Source of the DNA: Treponema sp.
GTDB lineage: Bacteria > Spirochaetota > Spirochaetia > Treponematales > Treponemataceae
Assembly (NCBI GenBank): GCA_017962965.1
Contig: JAGCUI010000026.1
Location: 62,001 to 126,000 of the forward strand
Length of the DNA: 64,000 bases
Reading direction: 5' to 3'
A model generated the notes under the pieces. That model saw only the letters and a list, made by a program, of their open reading frames with translations, had not been told where the DNA came from and searched no databases. Numbering within the stretch: position 1 is the stretch's first letter; each line of letters opens with the position of its first letter. Positions 5,416-14,035 of this stretch are shown piece by piece. The translations under genes and the position numbers were made by a program.

Positions 5416-8295
5416 ATGTCAGTCTTCCAGAATCTTTTTGATAAATCAGATGAAAATGCTATCTCAAATATTAAAACTGACAATGTTAATGTAAAGGCAA
5501 TTCTTGAACTTACAAACCTGATTAATACACTTCTTTCTTCGGATTCTTATATTGCAAAAAGCCAGTATTTAAAATTTATTGATAAAAGAAAAAATACTGT
5601 TTCTTATTTTGAACAGCTGCAGAAAGATAATCTTCTTAAAAATTTTTGTTCAAAAAATCATATAAAAATTGATTCGGTTCTTGAAACTATTTCAAAGGTC
5701 CAGGATATAAGTACACTTGTAAAAGAGCATAATGAAACTTTTATTTCACAAAAACTTGAAAGTGAAAAACCTTATCTTGATTCAATTCTTTCGGACATAG
5801 ATCCTAACATTCTCCTTGATGAAGACCAGAGAAAGGTTGTCCTGACTGATGAAGATTACTGTCTTGTTGTAGCAGGTGCCGGGGCTGGGAAAACTACAAC
5901 CGTTGCTGCAAAAGTAAAATATCTTGTTGAAAAACAGAATATCAAACCTTCTGAAATTCTTGTTGTTTCATTTACAAATAAAGCTGTTGGAGAGCTTAAA
6001 GAAAGGATTCAAAATCAACTGAAAATTGACTGCCCTATCACAACCTTTCATGCAACAGGAAATGCAATTCTTAGAAAAGAAAAAGATGAACCTTTAAACA
6101 TCGTAACAGAAGATAAACTTTATTTTGTTCTTCAGGATTATTTTAGAGATACAATCCTCCAGGACCAGAGAATGATTGATGATTTAATCATGTTCTTTGC
6201 CACCTACTTTGATGAACCGATTACTGTTGAAAATAAAAATAATTTTTGTGAAAAGCTTTCTTCTTCAAATTATTCAACTTTCAAAAGTGACCTTGGCGAA
6301 GTTAATTATCAAGTTCAGGTAAAAAATGAAATAGCAAAAGAATTTTCAACAATTCAAAACGAAATATTACGTTCATACGAAGAAGTTCAAATTGCAAACT
6401 TTTTGTACATGAACAATATCGAATATGAATATGAACCTCGCTACAAATATAATATCGAAGGTTCTAAAAAACCTTACACTCCAGATTTTATAATCCGACA
6501 GAACGGGAATGAAGCTTACATCGAACACTTTGGAATTACTCAATCAGGCTGCAGTAACAGATTTTCAAAAGAAGAACTTGAAAAATATAAAAAAGCCGTA
6601 CATACAAAAGTTGATTTACATAAACAACATGGCACAACACTTCTCTACACTTTTTCAAGCTTTAATGATGGAAAACCTCTTTTAGAGCATTTAAAAGACC
6701 AGCTGATAAAAGCAGGCTTTATCTTAGAACCAAGAGACAATAAAGAAGTTTTACAGAAAATCACAAATCTTGATGGAAGCCGTTACGTTCGAAAACTTAT
6801 CAATCTTGTAGACAGATTTATTTCAAACTTTAAAACCAACGGATATAATACCGAACAATTTGATGAATGGTTAATAAAATCATCAAACGAAAGAACAAAA
6901 CTCTTTTTAAGAATCTGTAAACAATGCTATCTTGAATATGAAAAATATTTACAGACAAATAATGCCATTGATTTTTCAGATATGATTAATAAATCAGCAA
7001 AGCTTCTACGCGAATCAAAAGCAGTAAGCAGTCAGATTGATTTTAAATACATAATTGTTGATGAATATCAGGATATTTCAAGACAACGTTTTGATTTAGT
7101 TGGTGCTTTACACGATGTTACTTCTGCAAAAATTATTGCAGTTGGAGATGACTGGCAGTCTATTTATGCATTCAGCGGTTCTGATGTTACTTTGTTTACA
7201 AAGTTCACAGAACTTATGGGATATGCCGAATTATTAAAAATCACAAATACTTATCGCAATTCGCAGGAAATAATTGATATTGCCGGTAACTTTATTCAGA
7301 AAAATAAAACACAAATTCAAAAATCTCTTAAATCACCTAAAAATATTACAGACCCGATTATTATTTATACTTATGATGCTAAATGGAAAAGATTTGGGGG
7401 TAATTCAAATATAAATTTAGGAAAAGCTGTAGAAACAGCTTTAAAACAAATCATTGAATATAATAAAACTAAAACAAAAAATACAAAAAATCATAATATA
7501 TTATTATTAGGAAGATATGGATTTGATAGAATTAACCTTGCTAAATCTGGTTTATTTGAAATAGATGATAATAATTATAATAAAATTCGATCAATCAATT
7601 ATCCTGAAGTAAAATTAACATTTATGACAGCTCATTCATCTAAAGGACTTGGTTATGATGATGTTATTATCATCAACTGTAAAAATGAAATGTTTGGATT
7701 TCCTGCTAAAATTCCTGATGACCCTGTTTTAAATTATGTTGTTAAACACGATAATGCAATCGAAGCAGCAGAAGAAAGAAGATTATTTTATGTAGCAATG
7801 ACCAGAACAAAAAACAGAGTTTATTGTATTGCACCAGAAAAAAATCCTTCTGAATTTCTTCTTGAATTAAAAAATGATTATAAAAATGTCGTACTAAAAG
7901 GCGAATGGAATGATGAAATAAAACAGGATATTACATTCTCTAAAATCTGTCCTATGTGCGGCTATCCATTACAAAGAAGAATTAAACCAGCCTTTGGATT
8001 ACGTCTATGGATTTGTATGAATGATCCGGAAGTCTGTGAATTTATGACAAACGAAATTGGAGCAGGAAAACTTTCAATTCAAAAATGTGATAAATGTGAC
8101 GGCTATTTAATTGCAAAACCTTACAAAGAAAGATCTGATTATTTCTTAGGCTGTACAAACTATAAATCAAATGGAACAGGCTGTAATAATCTTATTTGGA
8201 TTGAAGATTATTATCGAATGAATCATCTTAAACCAGAACCAAGCCCTAAAAAGGAAATTCCGAGTGGTTTAACTACTTCCCCCACCCAAAAATAA
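5416..8295 (+). CDS. UvrD/helicase IV-like SF1 helicase with nuclease-like insert and zinc ribbons
   Basis: A 959-aa superfamily 1 helicase. The Walker A motif GAGAGKT is at about 154-160, followed by SFTNKAVGELKERI, the DEYQD box at about 549, VGDDWQSIYAFSGSD, TAHSSKGLGYDDVIIIN and RRLFYVAMTRTKNR near the end of the motor. Between the motor halves, about residues 320-435 resemble a PD-(D/E)XK nuclease fold (YTPDF then YIEHFG), but the usual ExK lysine is not evident, so cleavage is uncertain. C-terminal CxxC pairs (from about 845 and 890) look like topoisomerase-type zinc ribbons. It is AT-rich, lacks a Shine-Dalgarno and sits with the next gene between carA and carB. It probably acts in DNA repair or genome defence; the exact role is unknown. 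Confidence 0.85.
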   Translation: MSVFQNLFDKSDENAISNIKTDNVNVKAILELTNLINTLLSSDSYIAKSQYLKFIDKRKNTVSYFEQLQKDNLLKNFCSKNHIKIDSVLETISKVQDISTLVKEHNETFISQKLESEKPYLDSILSDIDPNILLDEDQRKVVLTDEDYCLVVAGAGAGKTTTVAAKVKYLVEKQNIKPSEILVVSFTNKAVGELKERIQNQLKIDCPITTFHATGNAILRKEKDEPLNIVTEDKLYFVLQDYFRDTILQDQRMIDDLIMFFATYFDEPITVENKNNFCEKLSSSNYSTFKSDLGEVNYQVQVKNEIAKEFSTIQNEILRSYEEVQIANFLYMNNIEYEYEPRYKYNIEGSKKPYTPDFIIRQNGNEAYIEHFGITQSGCSNRFSKEELEKYKKAVHTKVDLHKQHGTTLLYTFSSFNDGKPLLEHLKDQLIKAGFILEPRDNKEVLQKITNLDGSRYVRKLINLVDRFISNFKTNGYNTEQFDEWLIKSSNERTKLFLRICKQCYLEYEKYLQTNNAIDFSDMINKSAKLLRESKAVSSQIDFKYIIVDEYQDISRQRFDLVGALHDVTSAKIIAVGDDWQSIYAFSGSDVTLFTKFTELMGYAELLKITNTYRNSQEIIDIAGNFIQKNKTQIQKSLKSPKNITDPIIIYTYDAKWKRFGGNSNINLGKAVETALKQIIEYNKTKTKNTKNHNILLLGRYGFDRINLAKSGLFEIDDNNYNKIRSINYPEVKLTFMTAHSSKGLGYDDVIIINCKNEMFGFPAKIPDDPVLNYVVKHDNAIEAAEERRLFYVAMTRTKNRVYCIAPEKNPSEFLLELKNDYKNVVLKGEWNDEIKQDITFSKICPMCGYPLQRRIKPAFGLRLWICMNDPEVCEFMTNEIGAGKLSIQKCDKCDGYLIAKPYKERSDYFLGCTNYKSNGTGCNNLIWIEDYYRMNHLKPEPSPKKEIPSGLTTSPTQK

Positions 8296-8320
8296 TTTTT
8301 AAAAATTTAAACTTTTTTAA

Positions 8321-8348
8321 TTAACATATTAAAGTAAAAGTGTTAAAT
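8321..8348 (+). promoter_or_regulatory. Promoter predicting a leaderless lipoprotein mRNA
   Basis: TTAACA (8321-8326) and TTAAAT (8343-8348) are 16 bases apart. Eight bases separate the -10 from the ATG at 8357 and there is no Shine-Dalgarno, the same layout as the helicase gene upstream. Confidence 0.5.
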
Positions 8349-8356
8349 TATAGTTA

Positions 8357-10585
8357 ATGAAAAAAGTTGGGTGGAGCCTGTTTATTTTATGTATTATTTC
8401 TCTGCACATTTCGTGTATTGGGTCTGTAAGAGAGTACCTTCAAAAATGGTCTAATACTTCCGAAGTTCGAAAATCTAAAATCCTTTCTAAAACAACATGG
8501 GATAAAGGGACTGAATATATTAGTGCAGCTGAACCTTTTAAAATTGAACTTTATGTTGCAAATCCTAATAAAGATATTCTACTCCAAAGTAGTTTGATAG
8601 GAGCAGGTACTTCTTTTAAAATAACCGATTCTGAAGGAAACAATGCCTTAAAAAATTATTCCGAAACATGTGATTCAACAAAAACTATAATCCAAATTTC
8701 AGCAGATTTAGATCCAAACAATGATGGTAAAACAATCATTCTATCCGGTTGTATATTTCCTAAAAGAATTGAAGAATTATATTCTCCTGATAAAAGAAAT
8801 ATTGATGAAATAAAAAAAGGTAACCCGGAATTTTTTTATACCAGATCTTTCATCCAAAAAACTCCTCCGGATGCCATAACTAATCTGGATAATCAGGAGG
8901 AATCACATAGTTACTTTCAACAGACGGAAAAGCATTTTGTTTCATTTACAATTCCGGATCAGAGTAAAAAATGGAATATGGATGCAGTTTATGAAATATG
9001 CTGTTATTCAAAAACCAATAATAGTCTGATTGCAAAAATCGAAAAACCTTTAAGCGAGCTTTCATCCTATGTAAACGGAACAACTTTTTCTTATGCTTTT
9101 GATGAACAACAAGATAATCTTTATTACAACTACACTGTTCAGGTAAAAGGCAAAAACGGTTTAAAAAGTTCCATGGTTTCTACAAACAGTACTCTTGGAG
9201 AAAAAATCCTTAAACCTCCAGTTATTGTTTTTACTTCAAAAGGAAATCAAATCACACCTAATTCTCAAAAAGATAACGACGGTTTTGAATATCTGGAAGT
9301 AGAATCTTTAGATGACACTGTTGATGTAACAATCACCTCCGAACAGGGAAGTAAAGTTACCGGACAGATTAACGGTTCTCCTGTTTCTGCAGCAGCTAAC
9401 ACTTATACTAAAAATCTTACTGAAGGAAACAATACCCTTGATATAACCATAAAACAGGACGGCTGTCAGAATGTAAAAGTCATAAGAAAAATAAAAGTTG
9501 TCCAGCAGTTACAGGAACCAAGTTTTAAATTTTATAAAGATGAAGGCTTTTCAACTCTAATTTCAAAATCAACAGCAAACGAATATGAAGAAGTTCCAAA
9601 TTACAGCAATTATGATTATTACAATACAAAAGTTAACGAAGGTGGAAACTTATATTTTAATTATACAAAAAATAATTCTGATGATACTGTTACACTTATT
9701 GAATCAAATAAAACATATTCCAAAAATTATTTGCCTCTAGGTAATCATATCCTGAACATTAAAGTTCAAAGACAATATTATAAACAAAGAACATTTACTA
9801 AGTACATTTATGTTCAGGGCCTTCTTGAAGATGCAATTTTACAAGTAAAAGAAGTATCAAGCAATGGAGCAACACAAACTGTTGAAAATAATATTCCACT
9901 CTGGACATACAGTTATTTAAAAACAGACAATGTAAGTTTTGAAGTAACTCCTGGGAATAATGGAAATACAATTTCTGAAGTAAAAGTAAATAACACTACA
10001 CTCACAAAAAATAATTCAAACCTTTATGAAACAGATGCTTTTACGGAAGATAAAACTATTGTTATAAAACAAACCAAACAACACTGTAAATCCAAAACAA
10101 CAACTAAAACTGTAAAAGTTAAGATAAAACCGATTATAGCGACAGTATCAACTTATTCCCTAGACTGTTATCTTACAGACAGTAGTGATGGTTTATGTGA
10201 AATAAATGGAGATTTATATCTTTACATAGATGGTCAAGAACAAAAAATTCTAAAAAGTTTTAATAAATTAATAATTCCTGTTTTTAATTCAAACATCGTT
10301 GTATCATCATATCCAAAAATTTTTTCTGCAACAGATTATTCTTTAACAATGGATTCACCATATTCAAGATTAATTTGTTCTTGTAATAACCTTGAAGAAG
10401 ATGATTCTGACGAAGGATCAGAAAATGAAACTTATGAATCTTTTTATAGTCCATTCCAATTATCTACGATAATAAATCAACTTCGATCTTCTAATAACGT
10501 ATTTAGGATTTCTGAAAATCCATATTGTATTCAATTTCCAACTGAACATATACAATTTTATATTTATTTATCATTTAGTGAATAA
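8357..10585 (+). CDS. Large secreted lipoprotein of unknown function
   Basis: A 742-aa protein starting with a lipoprotein signal peptide; the lipobox LHISC puts the lipidated cysteine at about residue 20, so it should be membrane-anchored outside the cytoplasm. The body is rich in Asn, Ser, Thr and Lys and contains several beta-rich stretches that look like loosely repeated Ig-like modules (for example around VTITSEQGSKVTGQINGSPV and, later, VSFEVTPGNNGN). An acidic run (EEDDSDEGSENE) lies near the C-terminus. No catalytic motif is recognised. It follows the helicase by 61 bases with its own promoter-like sequence, is similarly AT-rich and may have been acquired with it. The function is unknown. 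Confidence 0.75.
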   Translation: MKKVGWSLFILCIISLHISCIGSVREYLQKWSNTSEVRKSKILSKTTWDKGTEYISAAEPFKIELYVANPNKDILLQSSLIGAGTSFKITDSEGNNALKNYSETCDSTKTIIQISADLDPNNDGKTIILSGCIFPKRIEELYSPDKRNIDEIKKGNPEFFYTRSFIQKTPPDAITNLDNQEESHSYFQQTEKHFVSFTIPDQSKKWNMDAVYEICCYSKTNNSLIAKIEKPLSELSSYVNGTTFSYAFDEQQDNLYYNYTVQVKGKNGLKSSMVSTNSTLGEKILKPPVIVFTSKGNQITPNSQKDNDGFEYLEVESLDDTVDVTITSEQGSKVTGQINGSPVSAAANTYTKNLTEGNNTLDITIKQDGCQNVKVIRKIKVVQQLQEPSFKFYKDEGFSTLISKSTANEYEEVPNYSNYDYYNTKVNEGGNLYFNYTKNNSDDTVTLIESNKTYSKNYLPLGNHILNIKVQRQYYKQRTFTKYIYVQGLLEDAILQVKEVSSNGATQTVENNIPLWTYSYLKTDNVSFEVTPGNNGNTISEVKVNNTTLTKNNSNLYETDAFTEDKTIVIKQTKQHCKSKTTTKTVKVKIKPIIATVSTYSLDCYLTDSSDGLCEINGDLYLYIDGQEQKILKSFNKLIIPVFNSNIVVSSYPKIFSATDYSLTMDSPYSRLICSCNNLEEDDSDEGSENETYESFYSPFQLSTIINQLRSSNNVFRISENPYCIQFPTEHIQFYIYLSFSE

Positions 10586-10598
10586 AAATCCCCCCTAC

Positions 10599-10627
10599 TT
10601 CACATACTCATTCAAAAGTGATATATT
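10599..10627 (+). promoter_or_regulatory. Sigma-70 promoter of carB
   Basis: TTCACA (10599-10604) and TATATT (10622-10627) are 17 bases apart. The predicted start near 10634 gives a leader of about 56 bases. carB therefore has its own promoter, separate from nadE-carA. Confidence 0.7.
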
Positions 10628-10638
10628 ATCTCTAAGTC

Positions 10639-10678
10639 AAAGGCGGCCTTATTTTTTATGGGGTCGCTTTTTCTTTTT
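10639..10678 (+). terminator. Attenuator-like hairpin in the carB leader
   Basis: Bases 10639-10650 pair with 10660-10671 (core GCGGCC with GGTCGC, several G-T pairs) around a 9-base loop, followed by T-rich 10668-10678. GGAG (10679-10682) begins directly and the carB ATG is at 10690. This is the same promoter-hairpin-T-run-SD order as for nadE, dapF and pyrG. Confidence 0.7.
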
Positions 10679-10689
10679 GGAGTTTTAAG

Positions 10690-13600
10690 ATGCCACTCAA
10701 CAAAAATATTCACAAGGTAATGATTATCGGTTCGGGGCCAATTGTAATCGGACAGGCGGCTGAATTTGATTATGCGGGAAACCAGGCCTGCAAAGCTTTA
10801 AAACAACTTGGACTCGAAGTTTGTCTTGTAAACTCAAACCCTGCCACATTGATGACAGACAAAAGTATGGCAGATGAAATCTATCTTGAACCTCTCACTT
10901 TGGAAACTCTTAAAAGAATTATCGAAAAAGAAAAACCTGATTCACTTCTTTCAACTCTTGGCGGACAAACAGGCTTAACACTTAGTATGGAGCTTGCAAA
11001 ATCAGGATTTTTAAAAAGTCACAATGTTCAGCTTTTGGGTGCTCGCCCGGAAACAATCGACAAGGCAGAAGACCGTCAGCTTTTTAAAGATACAATGGAA
11101 TCGATTGGAGAACCCTGCATCCCTTCTAAAGTTGTAACAACTTATGAGGATGCCGTAGCCTTTGTTCATAATGAAATCGGTTTTCCGGCTATCATTCGTC
11201 CGGCTTTTACACTTGGAGGAACTGGTGGCGGAATTGTAAATAATGAACGCGAACTTGATGAAATTGCACACAACGGACTTCACCGCTCTCCTATTCATCA
11301 GATTCTTGTTGAAAAATGTATTGCCGGCTGGAAGGAAGTTGAATTTGAAGTAATGCGCGACTCTCACGAAAACGTAATTACAGTCTGCTCAATGGAAAAC
11401 TTTGATCCTGTTGGTGTTCATACCGGAGACTCAATCGTAATTGCTCCAACAGTTACTCTTGCAGATAAAGAGTATCAGATGCTCAGAAGTGCAGCTTTGA
11501 ATATCATCAGTGCGCTTAAAATCGAAGGCGGATGTAACTGTCAGTTTGCATTAAATCCCGAAAGCTTTGAATATGCGGTTATTGAAGTAAACCCTCGTGT
11601 TTCCCGCTCCTCTGCCCTTGCTTCTAAAGCCACAGGATATCCAATTGCCAAAGTTGCCGCTTTAATTGCTGTAGGATTAACACTCGATGAAATTCCAAAC
11701 TTTGTTACTAAAAAAACTAAGGCATGCTTTGAACCTGTTTTGGATTACGTTGTTGTAAAAATGCCAAAATTTCCGTTTGATAAATTCGTCTATGCCCAGC
11801 GCAAACTCGGCACTCAGATGAAGGCCACCGGTGAAGTTATGGCCATAGGACAAAATTTTGAAGAAGCAATTCTTAAAGCCTGCCGCGGTCTTGAAGTTCA
11901 CGTAACAGACTTAAATCTTCCGGCCTTTGTAAAAGAAGGTGATGAAAAAATCAAGGAACGAGTAGCCCAGTGCACCGACCAGAGAATCTTTGCCATCTAC
12001 CAGGCCATCAAACGCAATCTCTTAACCGTAGACCAGATCCACGACATCACCAAAATCGATAAATGGTTTTTAAACAAACTTAAAAACATCGCCGTAGCCG
12101 AATCGTCGTTAGCTGATTATTCGTCTGGCACCCTTTTATATCCCCCAAAATCTTTCAAAATGGTAGACACCTGTGCCGGCGAATTTGATGCCGAAACCCC
12201 ATACTTCTACTCCACCACCTCCGGTGAAAACGAAGCCGAAAATTTCTTAAAAAGTTTTGAGGAAAATATGTCAGATTCATCAAAAGGCACAATTATCGTT
12301 CTTGGTTCAGGCCCTATCCGAATTGGTCAGGGAATTGAATTTGATTATGCAAGTGTTCAGTGCGTACGCTCATTAAAAAACATGGGCTATAATGTTGCAA
12401 TCATAAACAACAACCCCGAAACTGTTTCCACAGACTTTGATACTGCAGACAGACTTTATTTTGAACCGCTCACAGGCGAAGATGTAATGAACGTCATCAA
12501 AACAGAAAAACCTTTAGGAGTTGTAGCAGCCTTTGGTGGTCAGACAGCAATCAACCTTACAAAATTCCTTGATAAACAGGGCATTCCAATTTTGGGAACC
12601 AGTGCAGATTCAATCGACCTTGCAGAAGACAGAGAGCGTTTTGAAGAACTGTGCGACAAGCTTGGAATTAAACGTCCGCGTGGATTAACAGTATTTACAG
12701 AAGCAGAAGCACTGGAAGCAGCCGCTAGAATCACCTATCCTGTTTTATTAAGACCAAGCTACGTTCTTGGCGGTCAGAACATGATTATTGCAAATACACC
12801 GGCAGACGTAAAAGAATACATGGCAATCATCTTAAGACAGAAAATTGAAAATCCTGTTTTAATAGACAAATACATGGAAGGAACAGAGCTCGAAGTTGAC
12901 GTTATCTGCGACGGAAAGGATGTTCTTTTACCTGGAATCATGCAGCATATAGAAAGAACCGGTATTCACTCTGGAGACTCAATTGCAGTTTATCCAAGCT
13001 TCAGTATAAGCGATGAATTAATCAAGAAAATCGTAAAACAGTCTACAGACCTTGCCCTTGCTCTTGGAACAAAGGGACTTGTAAATATTCAGTACTTAAT
13101 CTGGAATGATGATTTATACATTATCGAAGCAAACCCTCGTTCAAGTCGTACAGTTCCTTATCTTTCTAAGGTAACAGGCATTCCTATGGTAGACGTTGCA
13201 ACAAGAGCAATGATGGGAGAAAAAATTACCAGCATGGGCTTTGGAACAGGACTTTACAGAACTCCTGATTATTATGCGGTAAAGGTTCCTGTATTCAGCT
13301 TTGAAAAACTCATGGATGTAGATACTGCTTTGGGACCAGAAATGAAGTCTACAGGAGAAGTCCTTGGAATTGCTCCTACAGTTGAAGAGGCTGTTTTTAA
13401 AGGTATGGTAGCTGCGGGAATTAAGATTATAAGACCAAAGAAAGTAGCAAACGCACCTTCTTCAAATAGCGATGAATCAGGTAAGGATGATGTTCCTGGA
13501 GTTTTATTCAGCGTTAAGAAAATGGATTTACCTGAGCTTCCGGGGCTTGCTAAAAAGTTTTATGAGCTTGGATTTAAGCTTTACGGAACCTTTGGTAATG

Positions 13601-13890
13601 CAGATACAATCGAACGAAGCGGTATTCCTGTAACTCATATTGCAAAAGTACACGAAAATGTAAACGAAAATATCATCACTCTGCTTGATTCAGGAAAGAT
13701 TGCTTATGTAATTTCAACCTCTGCTAAAGGACGTAACCCTGATGCAGAAAGCGTTAAATTCCGCCGCCATGCAGTTGAGCGCGATATTGAATGTATTACT
13801 GCAATGGATACAGCAAACGCACTTGCAATGTGTCTTGCTTCTCCATATACACTTGAAAATACAAGTCTTGTGGACATTACAAAAATCTAA
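10690..13890 (+). CDS. carB: Carbamoyl-phosphate synthase large subunit
   Basis: The synthetase subunit that makes carbamoyl phosphate from bicarbonate, ammonia from CarA and two ATP. At 1066 aa it is full length, with two homologous halves, each opening with a matching motif (GSGPIVIGQAAEFDYAG near residue 14; GSGPIRIGQGIEFDYAS near residue 540) and each an ATP-grasp domain. The C-terminal 130 residues are the MGS-like allosteric domain (LYGTFGNADTIERSGIPV), where UMP, ornithine or other effectors bind in known enzymes. The ATG at 10690 follows GGAG. The gene is transcribed from its own attenuator-type leader rather than with carA, which is unusual because the subunits are needed in equal amounts. 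Confidence 0.97.
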   Translation: MPLNKNIHKVMIIGSGPIVIGQAAEFDYAGNQACKALKQLGLEVCLVNSNPATLMTDKSMADEIYLEPLTLETLKRIIEKEKPDSLLSTLGGQTGLTLSMELAKSGFLKSHNVQLLGARPETIDKAEDRQLFKDTMESIGEPCIPSKVVTTYEDAVAFVHNEIGFPAIIRPAFTLGGTGGGIVNNERELDEIAHNGLHRSPIHQILVEKCIAGWKEVEFEVMRDSHENVITVCSMENFDPVGVHTGDSIVIAPTVTLADKEYQMLRSAALNIISALKIEGGCNCQFALNPESFEYAVIEVNPRVSRSSALASKATGYPIAKVAALIAVGLTLDEIPNFVTKKTKACFEPVLDYVVVKMPKFPFDKFVYAQRKLGTQMKATGEVMAIGQNFEEAILKACRGLEVHVTDLNLPAFVKEGDEKIKERVAQCTDQRIFAIYQAIKRNLLTVDQIHDITKIDKWFLNKLKNIAVAESSLADYSSGTLLYPPKSFKMVDTCAGEFDAETPYFYSTTSGENEAENFLKSFEENMSDSSKGTIIVLGSGPIRIGQGIEFDYASVQCVRSLKNMGYNVAIINNNPETVSTDFDTADRLYFEPLTGEDVMNVIKTEKPLGVVAAFGGQTAINLTKFLDKQGIPILGTSADSIDLAEDRERFEELCDKLGIKRPRGLTVFTEAEALEAAARITYPVLLRPSYVLGGQNMIIANTPADVKEYMAIILRQKIENPVLIDKYMEGTELEVDVICDGKDVLLPGIMQHIERTGIHSGDSIAVYPSFSISDELIKKIVKQSTDLALALGTKGLVNIQYLIWNDDLYIIEANPRSSRTVPYLSKVTGIPMVDVATRAMMGEKITSMGFGTGLYRTPDYYAVKVPVFSFEKLMDVDTALGPEMKSTGEVLGIAPTVEEAVFKGMVAAGIKIIRPKKVANAPSSNSDESGKDDVPGVLFSVKKMDLPELPGLAKKFYELGFKLYGTFGNADTIERSGIPVTHIAKVHENVNENIITLLDSGKIAYVISTSAKGRNPDAESVKFRRHAVERDIECITAMDTANALAMCLASPYTLENTSLVDITKI

Positions 13891-13901
13891 AAAAATGCCC
13901 C

Positions 13902-13930
13902 TTGACATGTGATAAATGATTAAATAAAAT
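13902..13930 (+). promoter_or_regulatory. Sigma-70 promoter of pyrG
   Basis: TTGACA (13902-13907) and TAAAAT (13925-13930) are 17 bases apart, just past the carB stop. The predicted start near 13937 gives a leader of about 99 bases. Confidence 0.8.
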
Positions 13931-13950
13931 TAAAGAATAGTTTTTGAGCA

Positions 13951-14011
13951 AAGACGCTCATTTTATTTGATGACATAACTGTCGTCTGGTAAAATGAACG
14001 TCTTTTTTTTT
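13951..14011 (+). terminator. Attenuator-like hairpin in the pyrG leader
   Basis: AAGACG (13951-13956) pairs with CGTCTT (13999-14004), TCATTTTA (13958-13965) with TAAAATGA (13990-13997), and GATGAC (13969-13974) with GTCGTC (13981-13986) around a six-base loop. Nine T follow (14003-14011) and the pyrG start is 25 bases further. In Bacillus subtilis pyrG is controlled by leader attenuation that depends on G-addition at a GGGC start. No such start is visible here, so the trigger would differ. Confidence 0.8.
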
Positions 14012-14035
14012 ATTTTAAACTTTATGAGGGGAATT

